From Geothermobacter hydrogeniphilus (GTDB taxonomy: Bacteria > Desulfobacterota > Desulfuromonadia > Desulfuromonadales > Geothermobacteraceae), in assembly GCF_002093115.1 (NCBI RefSeq), contig NZ_NAAD01000014.1:62001-126000 (forward strand): a stretch of DNA of 64,000 nt, given 5' to 3'. Under the pieces are notes generated by a model. That model searched no databases. It saw nothing but the letters and a program-made list of their open reading frames with translations, and had not been told where the DNA came from. Shown one piece after another: positions 45,300 to 53,770 of this stretch (position 1 is the stretch's first letter; each line of letters begins with the position of its first letter). Made by a program: the position numbers and the translations under genes.

Positions 45300-45472
45300 G
45301 CCACCAAGACACCAAGGACACCAAGAAAGTCAAAACCTGTATTTAACGCAGAGGCGGAGAGAGGGAGAGAAAACCTTTCAGGGTTAGAATCATTGAATTT
45401 AGCTCTGTGTCCTCTCCTGCTCTGCGTCTCTCCGTTAAAAAGGTTTCTTGGTGAACTTGGTGTCTTGGTGGC
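45300..45472. repeat. long palindromic repeat (CCACCAAG family), copy 3
   Basis: CCACCAAGACACCAAGGACACC ... TTTAACGCAGAGGCGGAGAG faces CTGCGTCTCTCCGTTAAA ... ACTTGGTGTCTTGGTGGC. It fills the gap between the flavoprotein and Fe-S subunit genes, so cotranscription must pass a hairpin with arms of about 70 bases. Confidence 0.88.
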
Positions 45473-45484
45473 AGAATTGATCTC

Positions 45485-46750
45485 ATGGCCAAACTGAAAA
45501 ACCTCGAAGACTACCGCGAAGAAATCGAGCAGTGCGTCAAGTGCGGCGCCTGCCGGGCCCATTGCCCGGTGTTCGGCGCCGAGCGCCGTGAAGGGCGGGT
45601 GGCGCGCGGCAAGGTGGCGCTGTCGAAAGCAGTCCTTGACGGCGAGATCGGCCTGGAAGAGAAGGTCCTCGAAGATCTCTCCCAGTGCCTGCTGTGCGGC
45701 TCCTGCTGCGCGGGCTGCCCGAACAAGGTACCGACCGAGGAGATCGTCGCCGCCGCCCGGCGCAAGATCGCCGAACAGCGCGGACTCTCCAGCTTCGGCA
45801 AGGGGGTCGCGGCCATTCTCGGCAGGCCGAAGCTGATGAACACCCTGGCCAAAACCGGCGGTCGCTTCTCGGCGCTGCTGTTCAGGAAACTGCCGGAGAA
45901 CAGCGGCCTGCGACTGCGTTTTCCCGCCCCCTACCTGGAGAGCGGCCGCACCCTGCCGCCGCTCACCGCCCGGCCGTTCCGCGAACGTTGCCCGGAACGG
46001 ATTGAGGGCAAAGAAGGGATGCCGACCGTCGCCTTCTTCACCGGCTGCGGCATCAACTATATGTACCCCGAGATCGGCGAGGCCTTTCTGCGCGCGCTGA
46101 AGTTTCTCGGCGTCACCGTCATCATCCCGAAGGATCAGGCCTGCTGCGGCCTGCCGGCGGTTTCAGCCGGAGCCGGGACTGTCGTGGAACAACTGGCGGA
46201 ACAGAACCTCGCCGCACTGACCCACGAGCCGGTCGACTATGTGCTGACCGCCTGCGCCTCCTGCAATGCCGGCATCGGCAAGATATACGCCGATCTCGGC
46301 GGCGACTACCAGCAACTGGCGGCGAAAACCCGCGATATCTTCGTCTTCCTGGTCGAGATGGGCCTACCGGAGAGACTCGCCGAACTGCCGAAAAAAGGCG
46401 GCGTCAGAACCCGGGTCACCTACCACGACCCCTGTCACCTGCGCACCCGCGGCATCACCAAAGAACCGCGGGCGATCCTGAAGAGCCTGCCGCAGGTCGA
46501 GTTCGTCGAGATGGAGGATGCCGCCACCTGCTGCGGCCTCGGCGGCACCTACTCGGTCTACCACTATGAAAACAGCAAGAGGATCGGCGCGAAAAAAGCC
46601 GGACACATCGAAGAGAGCGGCGCCGAACTGGTCGCCACCGACTGCCCGGGCTGCATCATGCAGCTGCAGGATTCGATCAACCACGCCGGCGGCAGCCAAC
46701 GGGCGGTGCATATCCTGGAGTTGCTGAACGAGGCGCTGCCAAAGGAGTAG
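45485..46750 (+). CDS. Fe-S heterodisulfide-reductase-like subunit, GlcF/LldE type
   Basis: 421 residues. Two 4Fe-4S sets at the N-terminus (CVKCGACRAHCP near 15 and CLLCGSCCAGCP near 70) and two CCG domains (CTGCGINYMYP ... CCGLPAVSAG, and HDPCHLRTRG ... CCGLGGTYS). It takes electrons from the GlcD-like flavoprotein. No membrane segment is seen. Ribosome site is absent or weak next to the repeat. Confidence 0.86.
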   Translation: MAKLKNLEDYREEIEQCVKCGACRAHCPVFGAERREGRVARGKVALSKAVLDGEIGLEEKVLEDLSQCLLCGSCCAGCPNKVPTEEIVAAARRKIAEQRGLSSFGKGVAAILGRPKLMNTLAKTGGRFSALLFRKLPENSGLRLRFPAPYLESGRTLPPLTARPFRERCPERIEGKEGMPTVAFFTGCGINYMYPEIGEAFLRALKFLGVTVIIPKDQACCGLPAVSAGAGTVVEQLAEQNLAALTHEPVDYVLTACASCNAGIGKIYADLGGDYQQLAAKTRDIFVFLVEMGLPERLAELPKKGGVRTRVTYHDPCHLRTRGITKEPRAILKSLPQVEFVEMEDAATCCGLGGTYSVYHYENSKRIGAKKAGHIEESGAELVATDCPGCIMQLQDSINHAGGSQRAVHILELLNEALPKE

Positions 46751-47110
46751 GCCACCAAGACACCAAGGACACCAAAAAGGTCAAAAGCTGATTTAACGCA
46801 GAGGCGGAGAGGGGCAAAGATGGAGAGGAAAAGCCTTGGAGTTTAAAAATCTCAAGCCGAGCTTGACTTAACCCTGCATTCTCTCCTGCTCTGCGTCTCT
46901 TTCCTGAATCAGTGAGTTTCTGTTGGATGGAGAGTGCAAGTGCTTGGCCTGGATACGATTTTCAAAAATCTAAGGCGCACCCTCAGGTTCGCCGGTGATT
47001 TTTGGGAAGCGTAGGCAGGTCAATGACTTGTGCTATCCGCCGACGTGAAGCTCACTGATTCAGGTCTTTGTTAAATGGGGTTTCTTGGCGCTCTTGGCGC
47101 CCTGGCGGCC
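46751..47110. repeat. long palindromic repeat (CCACCAAG family), copy 4, split by a MITE
   Basis: Left part GCCACCAAGACACCAAGGAC ... CTGCTCTGCGTCTCTTT, then the 162-bp MITE, then GTTAAATGGGGTTTCTTGG ... CCTGGCGGCC. Removing the MITE and one TCTTT restores the arm CTCTGCGTCTCTTTGTTAAA seen in other copies. The nested order dates this MITE insertion after the palindrome. Confidence 0.9.
46903..47064. mobile_element. 162-bp MITE (CCTGAATC family), copy 3, with target duplication
   Basis: Perfect 14-bp inverted ends CCTGAATCAGTGAG and CTCACTGATTCAGG, 162 bp, flanked on both sides by TCTTT (46898-46902 and 47065-47069). Orientation is opposite to copies at 8192 and 11305. No open frame of note inside. 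Confidence 0.93.
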
Positions 47111-47138
47111 TCAACAAGTTTTTCATCAGCCCTGACGG

Positions 47139-48131
47139 CTAACCGCCGATCTGCCCCATGCGCCGTGTCCCGGTGCCGTCATGGGGATCTTCAAGGTGGT
47201 GGCGGTCCGGTTTGACATTGGCCGCTTTCCGGAAGATGGCGGCCAGTTCCTCATCGCCGGCACCGTCACGCATGGCGGCACGCAGGTCGATCTCCTGGTC
47301 GGAAAAGAGACAGGGACGGATCTTGCCGTCGGCGGTCACCCGCAGACGGTTGCACTGGTCGCAGAAGTGGCTGGAGACCGCCGGAATCACGCCCAGGCCA
47401 CCGGGCGCGCCTTCATAACGATAGAGCCGCGCCGGTCCGGACGGTCCCCGACGGGGTTCCTCCACCAGCGGCGCAACCCGCCGCAGGGCGGCCATGATGC
47501 CCTCCACCGGAATCCGCTGTTCCGGCGTATAGTCGAGATCATCGCTGACCGGCATGAATTCAATGAAGCGGACAAACCAGGGATGTTCCAGGGTCAGCCG
47601 GGCAAAGGCCTCGATCTCATCGGCATTGACCCCGCCGATCGGCACCATGTTGATCTTCACCGGGCCCAGGCCCACCTTGTCCGCGGCCTCGATACCGGCC
47701 AGCACCCGCTCCAGCCCTTCGCGACGGGTGATCTGAAGGAACCGGCCGGCGTCCAGAGTGTCGAGGCTGACATTGACCCGGCTGAGACCGGCGTCCCTGA
47801 GGTCAGACGCCATCTCCGCCAGTTGCAGACCGTTGGTGGTCACGACCACCTCCGGCCGCTGCGGCAGGGACGCCAGCGTGCCGATAAAATCAACCACTCC
47901 CCTGCGCACCAGCGGCTCGCCGCCCGTTACCCGGATCTTGCGCACCCCCAGGTCACAGGCCACTTTGGCGATACGCAGCAGTTCCTCATAACGCAGCACC
48001 GCACCGTGACCGAGGGACGCGACCCCCTCTTCCGGCATGCAATAGCGACAACGCAGATTGCAGCGATCCGTAATGGACAACCTCAGGTAATTCAGCTGGC
48101 GACCGAAACGGTCGGAGAGACCGGACTTCAT
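47139..48131 (-). CDS. moaA: GTP 3',8-cyclase MoaA
   Basis: 330 residues. Radical SAM enzyme of the first step of molybdopterin synthesis. The N-terminal cluster is CNLRCRYC, with VTGGEPLVRRG and NVSLDTLD. The second cluster lies in HFCDQCNRLRVTADGKIRPCLF, and the chain ends GQIGG, the conserved C-terminal Gly-Gly. Needed for the formate dehydrogenase cofactor; moaC is 7 kb away. Confidence 0.95.
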   Translation of the reverse strand: MKSGLSDRFGRQLNYLRLSITDRCNLRCRYCMPEEGVASLGHGAVLRYEELLRIAKVACDLGVRKIRVTGGEPLVRRGVVDFIGTLASLPQRPEVVVTTNGLQLAEMASDLRDAGLSRVNVSLDTLDAGRFLQITRREGLERVLAGIEAADKVGLGPVKINMVPIGGVNADEIEAFARLTLEHPWFVRFIEFMPVSDDLDYTPEQRIPVEGIMAALRRVAPLVEEPRRGPSGPARLYRYEGAPGGLGVIPAVSSHFCDQCNRLRVTADGKIRPCLFSDQEIDLRAAMRDGAGDEELAAIFRKAANVKPDRHHLEDPHDGTGTRRMGQIGG

Positions 48132-48240
48132 CTTGAATCGTCACTTTCTGTGAAGAATTGTCCCGCTCCGGCGGGGGAATACCTGCCGGCATTGTACTCC
48201 GATCCGGAGGGTCGTTGCCAACAAAACCACTGGAGATACA

Positions 48241-48269
48241 TGGCAGGACCGCTTCCGATAAGTTATAAT
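48241..48269 (+). promoter_or_regulatory. possible promoter of the small exported protein gene
   Basis: A perfect TATAAT (48264-48269) with a poor -35 (TGGCAG, 48241-48246) at 17 bases. About 60 bases before the start codon. Confidence 0.4.
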
Positions 48270-48331
48270 GTGGCACTCGGGCCCACCCCCGGGCAAGAAA
48301 AATCCTTCATTCCCCCTGCTGCGAGGTCCGC

Positions 48332-48766
48332 ATGATGCGTCTGTTACTCCTGGTTCTCTCCCTCTCCCTGTTCATCCCCGCCCCGCCCGCCTGGAGCGGC
48401 GAACCGATCAACCTGAAACCCGGCCCTGACGGCGAACTGAGCGAACTCGGCGTGGCAATCACCGCCCTGCGTCTCACCGCGGAAGGCCACATGATCGATT
48501 TCCGCTTCCGGGTTCTCGACGCAGAAAAAGCAAAACCTCTTTTCACCAAGAAGAACAAGTTCTACCTGGTCGATGACAAGACCGGAAAAGCCCTGAAAGT
48601 GCCGGTCCCGGCCAAACTCGGCCCCATGCGCCCAAGCACCAAGAACCCGCCGCAGGTCGGAGTCGTCTACTGGATCTTTTTCGGCAATACCGGGCTGATC
48701 AGGTCGGGCAGCAAAGTCACCGTGGCTCTCGGTGACTACCGCGTTCAGGGTCTGACGATCGAATAG
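48332..48766 (+). CDS. small exported protein of unknown function
   Basis: 144 residues with a Sec signal peptide (RLLLLVLSLSLFIPAPPAWSG, cleavage near residue 22). The mature part is a beta-rich domain (ITALRLTAEGHMIDFRFRVLD ... YWIFFGNTGLIRSGSKVTVALGDYRVQGL). I do not recognise the family. It is 14 bases upstream of a protease gene and probably cotranscribed. Confidence 0.75.
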   Translation: MMRLLLLVLSLSLFIPAPPAWSGEPINLKPGPDGELSELGVAITALRLTAEGHMIDFRFRVLDAEKAKPLFTKKNKFYLVDDKTGKALKVPVPAKLGPMRPSTKNPPQVGVVYWIFFGNTGLIRSGSKVTVALGDYRVQGLTIE

Positions 48767-48780
48767 AGGAGGGGTACCCG

Positions 48781-50706
48781 GTGACCAGATTGTTTCTCCT
48801 CTGCGGCCTTGCCACCCTGTTTCTCTGCGGAAACCCGGTCACGGCCGCCGAACTGGGATCTCACCTGCTCTCCGTCCTGTCACGGGGAACGACCGGCAGC
48901 ATCCCGGTCATTATCACCCTGAAACCGGAACCGGGACTGGAACAGGTCGCCCCCCTGGCCGCCGATATCCGCACCCGCAAGGGAGAACGCCGACGCCTGG
49001 CACGGATGCATCACCTCAGACAACTCAAACAGCGTACCGCCAAACACCGGCAACAGCTGCGCGACCTTCTGGCGGTCAACCAAATCAACAAGGTCAAGTC
49101 GCTCTGGCTGATCGACAGTGTCGCCGCCGAACTGCCGCCCAACCTGATTGACGAGGTGGCGGCGCAACCGGAGGTGCTGTCGGTGCGCTACGACCGACTG
49201 ATCGATCCACCGGCATCACCGGCCCCGGCGGCGGCAACGGCCACCAGCAACCTGAACCTGATCAAGGCTCCGGATCTCTGGAATCTGGGGTTGACGGGAC
49301 AAGGGGTGACCATTGCCCTGATGGACACCGGAGTGGATGTCAACCATCCCGACTTGCAGCCCAGCTACCGTGGCGGAACCAATAGTTGGTACAACGCCAT
49401 TGCCGCAACAGATTGCCCCACCAGTGGGGTCAACAACTGTGACCTCTGCGATGCCGACACCAGCCAACCCTGCGACAGCACCGGCCACGGCACGGCCGTT
49501 GCGGGTGTTCTGGTCGGTGGCAGCAACAGCGGTCAGACCATCGGGGTCACCTCGGGGGCCCAATGGATCGCCACCAAGATTTTCAAATCAGACGACGCAC
49601 AAAGTATCCTCCCCCAAACCCAGGAAAGCGCTATTCACCTTGCATTCCAGTGGCTCCTCGATCCTGACAACAACCCGGCAACAGACGACGCCCCTGATGT
49701 CCTCAACGCCTCCTGGGGGTTCAGTGCCGTTGACGGCTGCCTGCTGACCTTCGAGGCCGATGTTCAGGCCCTGCGCAATGCCGGAATTGCGGTTGTCTTC
49801 TCCGCCGGCAATGACGGCCCCGCCCAGGGATCGGATGTCAGTCCGGCCAACAATGCCAACAGCTACGCCGTCGGTTCAGTTGGAGCGATCGGAGACCCGA
49901 CTCTGATCAGCGATTTCAGCAGCCGCGGCCCGTCAAGCTGCAACAGTGCTATCTTCCCCGATATTGTCGCCCCGGGGTTCAGTATCCTGACCGCCGATAT
50001 CAGCCTGGCGGGGTCTGCAACCTATCTCACCGCCAGCGGCACCTCCTTCTCCGCCCCCCACATCACCGGCGTCATGGCCCTGCTGCGCGGCCAGGGCGGC
50101 TTCCCCGGCGCCAGCGTGAAGGAACTGGAAGACGCCCTGCGCCTCTCGGCCGCTGACCTCGGACCAGCCGGCCCCGACAACGATTACGGTTACGGACTGG
50201 TCGACGCCAAAGCCGCTTACGACCTGCTGCTGCCCCCGGCACCGGCCCTGCTCTCCCCGGCCGACCAGAGCAGCGGCCTGGCAACCGACATCACCCTGAC
50301 CTGGAAGCAGCCTCTCGATGCTCTCGGCGCCGCCGTCAGCAACACCGTGCTGCTCGATACCGACCCGAATTTCAGCAGCCCGCGCAGCTTCCAGGTTACC
50401 GCCGCCCTGACAACGACCACCCCGGCAAGCTACGCCATGTTCGGCCTCAGCGCCCTGCTGCTGCCCCTCGGCCTGCGCAAAAAATATCGTGCCGCCCTGC
50501 TGCTCGGCGTCGCCCTGATCCTGTTCACCCTCCTCAGCGCCTGCGGCGGAGGCGGTTCATCAACTCCCGCACCCGACCCAACCCTGCGCAGCCTCGATGT
50601 CACCGGGCTGACGGCAGGGACGACCTATTACTGGAAGGTTGAAGCTCAGACACCGAGGGGAGGGCCGGTCAGTGACAGTGGTGTGTGGAGTTTCGGGGTG
50701 AAGTAG
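48781..50706 (+). CDS. subtilisin-like serine protease with split FnIII-like domain
   Basis: 641 residues from a GTG (GAGGAGGGG site). Signal peptide, inhibitor-like prodomain (about 40-140), then S8 catalytic domain with Asp in ALMDTGVDVNHPDL, His in STGHGTAVAGVL and Ser in ASGTSFSAPHITG. After residue 480 a fibronectin-III-like domain starts (PALLSPADQSSGLATDITLTW ... SSPRSFQV). It is interrupted by a hydrophobic segment (YAMFGLSALLLPLGLRKKYR) and a lipobox-like LLSACGGGGSS before resuming as LRSLDVTGLTAGTTYYWKVEA. Likely surface-attached or secreted. Confidence 0.85.
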   Translation: MTRLFLLCGLATLFLCGNPVTAAELGSHLLSVLSRGTTGSIPVIITLKPEPGLEQVAPLAADIRTRKGERRRLARMHHLRQLKQRTAKHRQQLRDLLAVNQINKVKSLWLIDSVAAELPPNLIDEVAAQPEVLSVRYDRLIDPPASPAPAAATATSNLNLIKAPDLWNLGLTGQGVTIALMDTGVDVNHPDLQPSYRGGTNSWYNAIAATDCPTSGVNNCDLCDADTSQPCDSTGHGTAVAGVLVGGSNSGQTIGVTSGAQWIATKIFKSDDAQSILPQTQESAIHLAFQWLLDPDNNPATDDAPDVLNASWGFSAVDGCLLTFEADVQALRNAGIAVVFSAGNDGPAQGSDVSPANNANSYAVGSVGAIGDPTLISDFSSRGPSSCNSAIFPDIVAPGFSILTADISLAGSATYLTASGTSFSAPHITGVMALLRGQGGFPGASVKELEDALRLSAADLGPAGPDNDYGYGLVDAKAAYDLLLPPAPALLSPADQSSGLATDITLTWKQPLDALGAAVSNTVLLDTDPNFSSPRSFQVTAALTTTTPASYAMFGLSALLLPLGLRKKYRAALLLGVALILFTLLSACGGGGSSTPAPDPTLRSLDVTGLTAGTTYYWKVEAQTPRGGPVSDSGVWSFGVK

Positions 50707-50906
50707 CCGCCCCTGAAAAAATGTAGTCGTCCCTGAAAATTCAGTTTCTGCTCCTCAGTAATCGCAAACCTGACGAGACGTAAACCATGTGTTCACACAA
50801 CTCGACACACCTATCGGTCCGGTGGACAACTCGAACGGTCACAACAGCTTTTTCAGCCGTTCCAACTCTTTGAAAAGAAGCCAAAAGATAACACACAGCA
50901 GTTTTG
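50707..50906. other. intergenic between protease and polysaccharide locus
   Basis: 200 bases, no gene. On the minus strand FKELERLKKLL-stop can be read near 50845-50880, which vaguely resembles a transposase coiled-coil end but is too short to call. A short repeated phrase (CGTCCCTGAAAA / CGCCCCTGAAAA) occurs at the left. Confidence 0.4.
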
Positions 50907-51755
50907 TCAATTCACCGATATTCTCGGAACAGAATCCCAGTCAATTGCTTCATCAGCCACCAGCATATCAATAAATTCATTTTCGGCTAACCAACGATCA
51001 AATTTAGTAAATGCCCTTTGCAAACCTACATATGATTTAAATCGCCTGAACAATGGTAAATCCAGCACAGGCTGCTCTGGGTCAAAATCACGTGGGTGAA
51101 AATAAGACATCAGATAGTCTGATTTCGTCGTCAACTTCTGCACCGTACGGTAAGGAAGAAGTCTGTAATAACCTCCGCCAGAAAAAACTATCTGTTTACC
51201 CCATAACCGACCCAAACTAATGGGAAACTCTTTCAAAGTTCCACCACCACACTCGATAATAGCTGGCCGAGCCGAGCCGAAAGTAGCAAAACCACCATGC
51301 CCACGTGCAAGCGGAAAAATAGAACTGTCACGCTCGATCCCCAACTCAACCAAAGTTTCAAACGCCCATGGCATGCCCGGAATAATTGAAAATCCTGGAG
51401 CACGAAAGCTTTTTACTTTTTTACCTGTAATATCTTCCAGAGTACAGATAGATCGCCTGATGTCCTGGCAAAACTGTTCGGGCTTCTGCTGATAAACAAG
51501 CTGATGCGTATGAGTATGTGTGGCAATCTCAAACCCAGAGGCATCGATTTTCCTAATGACCTCAGGATATTTCTCTGCGACCCACCCCAAGCAGAAAAAG
51601 GTCGCACTGTGCCCATGAAGTTGAATGATCTCCAGCAGGCGATCAACATTACCATGAATACGTGACGTGAAGTTATCCCAATTTTCAACGTTTGCTGTTG
51701 CTGGGATATCCAGCAAATGGAACCAGTCTTCAATGTCACAGGTAAGGATATTCAT
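50907..51755 (-). CDS. polysaccharide deacetylase (DUF3473 type)
   Basis: 282 residues. NodB-homology deacetylase with metal motifs TCDIEDWFHL (Asp) and ATHTHTHQLVY (His pair), FRAPGFSI and the C-terminal DUF3473 part (YFHPRDFDPEQP). It removes N-acetyl groups from an extracellular polysaccharide or a lipid-linked intermediate. This subtype is typical of exopolysaccharide loci. It abuts the formyltransferase gene with one base shared. Confidence 0.88.
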   Translation of the reverse strand: MNILTCDIEDWFHLLDIPATANVENWDNFTSRIHGNVDRLLEIIQLHGHSATFFCLGWVAEKYPEVIRKIDASGFEIATHTHTHQLVYQQKPEQFCQDIRRSICTLEDITGKKVKSFRAPGFSIIPGMPWAFETLVELGIERDSSIFPLARGHGGFATFGSARPAIIECGGGTLKEFPISLGRLWGKQIVFSGGGYYRLLPYRTVQKLTTKSDYLMSYFHPRDFDPEQPVLDLPLFRRFKSYVGLQRAFTKFDRWLAENEFIDMLVADEAIDWDSVPRISVN

Positions 51756-52519
51756 TAATAAAAGCGCTTTCCAGATTTCAAAAAAGCTCGCACGTCTTTC
51801 CGATTAGGAAACGAATAATATGTCATTTCATCATCATTATTTTCAATCAAAGAATAATCATCGCCATCAATCAATTTAACCGCTTTTATGATCGCATCCA
51901 TCCCGATTTTTTTGGTGTGGCGAATTAAGTCTTGCTGTGATCGATTATCGACTTGAATACGATCTTGAACTAGTATTGGACCACTATCTATACCTTCATC
52001 AACAAAGAATACCGATACCCCTGTTTCTTTCTCATCGTTTTTAAGAACCCAAAATGTCGGCATCAAACCTCGATATTTTGGTAGTAATGCTGTGTGCAGG
52101 TTCAAGCAGCCCTTAGGGGCTAGCTCAATGACAGACTTCTTAAACAGCTGATTACCTGCGATAGATATCAGCAGGTCAGGGTCATATGATTTTAGGATTT
52201 CAATCGACTCTGGATGATTAATTGAATGCGTAAGCTTAATGATTGACACTCCATGAAGCAATAAAACATTCCTTAATTTTTTTTTCGCAAAAAAACGATT
52301 TGCCAAAAATCGCACTGAATAATGAAGAAAAAACCCTGGGCCGAATATATATAATGTTTTCACAACCTTCCTAACAAACGACTCTCGTCTACCAAACGGA
52401 GAAGCATCGAACAAACAACATCCAACAACATTAGACTGATCTGGCAAATGGCGAAGCAGGTAATCTATATTTTCTGCAAGAAAAAATGGCTCATCCTGAG
52501 TTATGATTAGTATCCTCAT
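51755..52519 (-). CDS. formyltransferase-family protein
   Basis: 254 residues from the ATG at 52519 (AAAGGGTG site). Formyltransferase core: SYDPDLLISIAGNQLF, LNLHTALLPKYRGLMPTFWVL (His and the PxYRG loop) and FFVDEGIDSGPILVQ (Asp). It resembles sugar N-formyltransferases and WbcV-like enzymes more than initiator-tRNA enzymes because it lies in a polysaccharide cluster. It likely formylates an amino sugar. AT-rich codon use. Confidence 0.8.
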   Translation of the reverse strand: MRILIITQDEPFFLAENIDYLLRHLPDQSNVVGCCLFDASPFGRRESFVRKVVKTLYIFGPGFFLHYSVRFLANRFFAKKKLRNVLLLHGVSIIKLTHSINHPESIEILKSYDPDLLISIAGNQLFKKSVIELAPKGCLNLHTALLPKYRGLMPTFWVLKNDEKETGVSVFFVDEGIDSGPILVQDRIQVDNRSQQDLIRHTKKIGMDAIIKAVKLIDGDDYSLIENNDDEMTYYSFPNRKDVRAFLKSGKRFY

Positions 52520-53630
52520 AGAACACCCTTTCAATCAGTTCGGAATATTGGCGAACTATTAAATCCCAACGATATACCTCACGGATATTGCGCAAATTAC
52601 CGTCAACACATAACCTACTCCTAACAAACAACTCTTTCTGGTCAGTCAATATTTCAGCAACTTGACGTGCAGATTGAAAATAAATCGCATTATCAAACAG
52701 AACTGATCGATTAAATACATTGTCATGGGCAACAATCAATGATTGAGATGCCATAGCCTCTAATAACGAGGGGTTAGTCCCACCAACAGAGTGCCCATGG
52801 AAATAGGCTCGAGCATAGTACCGAAGATTATTCAATGAACAAATGTCATAGATTCCACCATAAAACCTAACATTAGACTTATTGTATTTTTGATATATTT
52901 TTTTCCCAAACTCATTTGAGTAGTTTCCAACCACCACAAAAGGCTCTTCAACCATAGCCATCACATATCCATCAAGTATCATCTCAATATTATTTTCAGG
53001 CTCCATACGTGCAATCAATATATAGTATCCATTTTCTGACAATTCATATTGTTCCAAAAAAGATTTATCAGGGGAATCAAAAACCTCCGCTCCATAAGGA
53101 ATCATCGTCGATTCCTTGCCATATGTCTGTTTCAGATATTCTTGAATGCCTAGATTGTCTGACACTAAAGCATGCGACTTATAGGTACCAATCTTTTCCG
53201 CCCATCGTGTGAAACGTTGCACTATCGGTCCCCATTTTTGTCGCTTCCATTCCATGCCGTCCATGTTAGTGATAATTCGAGTTTTGCTAACTGGACTCAT
53301 CAGCAGGGAGATAGCAGAGCTCTGATAACCGAGTTCCAAAACAACATCTACTCCTCGACGAATCGCATCCTTCAAACAAAGATAATCGTAAATTATATGT
53401 GCTGCTGAACCTATTTTTTTTTCAGGGCACCACTTTGGTATAATAGTCACCCCTTTGAATGTACTCTCTTTAAATTGATGAAAACTTGGATTATATACAG
53501 AAACATCGTATCCAATTTTAGACAGCCCAACAGATAGATGCTCTGCAAACTGCTCAAATCCTCCATATTCATTAGGAATACCGCGACTACCCAGTATCGC
53601 AATTCTTAACGGATCACCCGTTCTATCCAT
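52491..53630 (-). CDS. glycosyltransferase, DUF1972/GT4 family
   Basis: 379 residues from the ATG at 53630; an upstream start at 53684 is possible. The N-terminus LRIAILGSRGIPNEYGGFEQFAEHLS is characteristic of DUF1972 glycosyltransferases (rhamnosyl or related). The C-terminal GT-B half has YYILIARMEPENNIEMIL and HGHSVGGTNPSLLEAMA. It overlaps the formyltransferase gene. Low GC suggests transfer. Confidence 0.85.
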   Translation of the reverse strand: MDRTGDPLRIAILGSRGIPNEYGGFEQFAEHLSVGLSKIGYDVSVYNPSFHQFKESTFKGVTIIPKWCPEKKIGSAAHIIYDYLCLKDAIRRGVDVVLELGYQSSAISLLMSPVSKTRIITNMDGMEWKRQKWGPIVQRFTRWAEKIGTYKSHALVSDNLGIQEYLKQTYGKESTMIPYGAEVFDSPDKSFLEQYELSENGYYILIARMEPENNIEMILDGYVMAMVEEPFVVVGNYSNEFGKKIYQKYNKSNVRFYGGIYDICSLNNLRYYARAYFHGHSVGGTNPSLLEAMASQSLIVAHDNVFNRSVLFDNAIYFQSARQVAEILTDQKELFVRSRLCVDGNLRNIREVYRWDLIVRQYSELIERVFYEDTNHNSG

Positions 53631-53770
53631 AATCAAACCCCACAGCGGTCTCACGTTAAACAAAAGCACCATCTCTTGCAGCAAAATAGGTCATCACCAA
53701 ACAACCTGTTCCCAACAAGGAGATGATGCTTTGGATTCGATTGCAGAAACTGTTTCATATCAGAATCAAA

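Noticed and set aside
43698-47110. CRISPR-like array from repeated CCACCAAG strings
   Set aside because: Copies lie in separate gene gaps, are palindromic and about 170-190 bp long, and have no regular spacers.
50800-50890. Transposase remnant (FKELERLKKLL on the minus strand)
   Set aside because: Only about a dozen residues; too short to assign to any insertion sequence.
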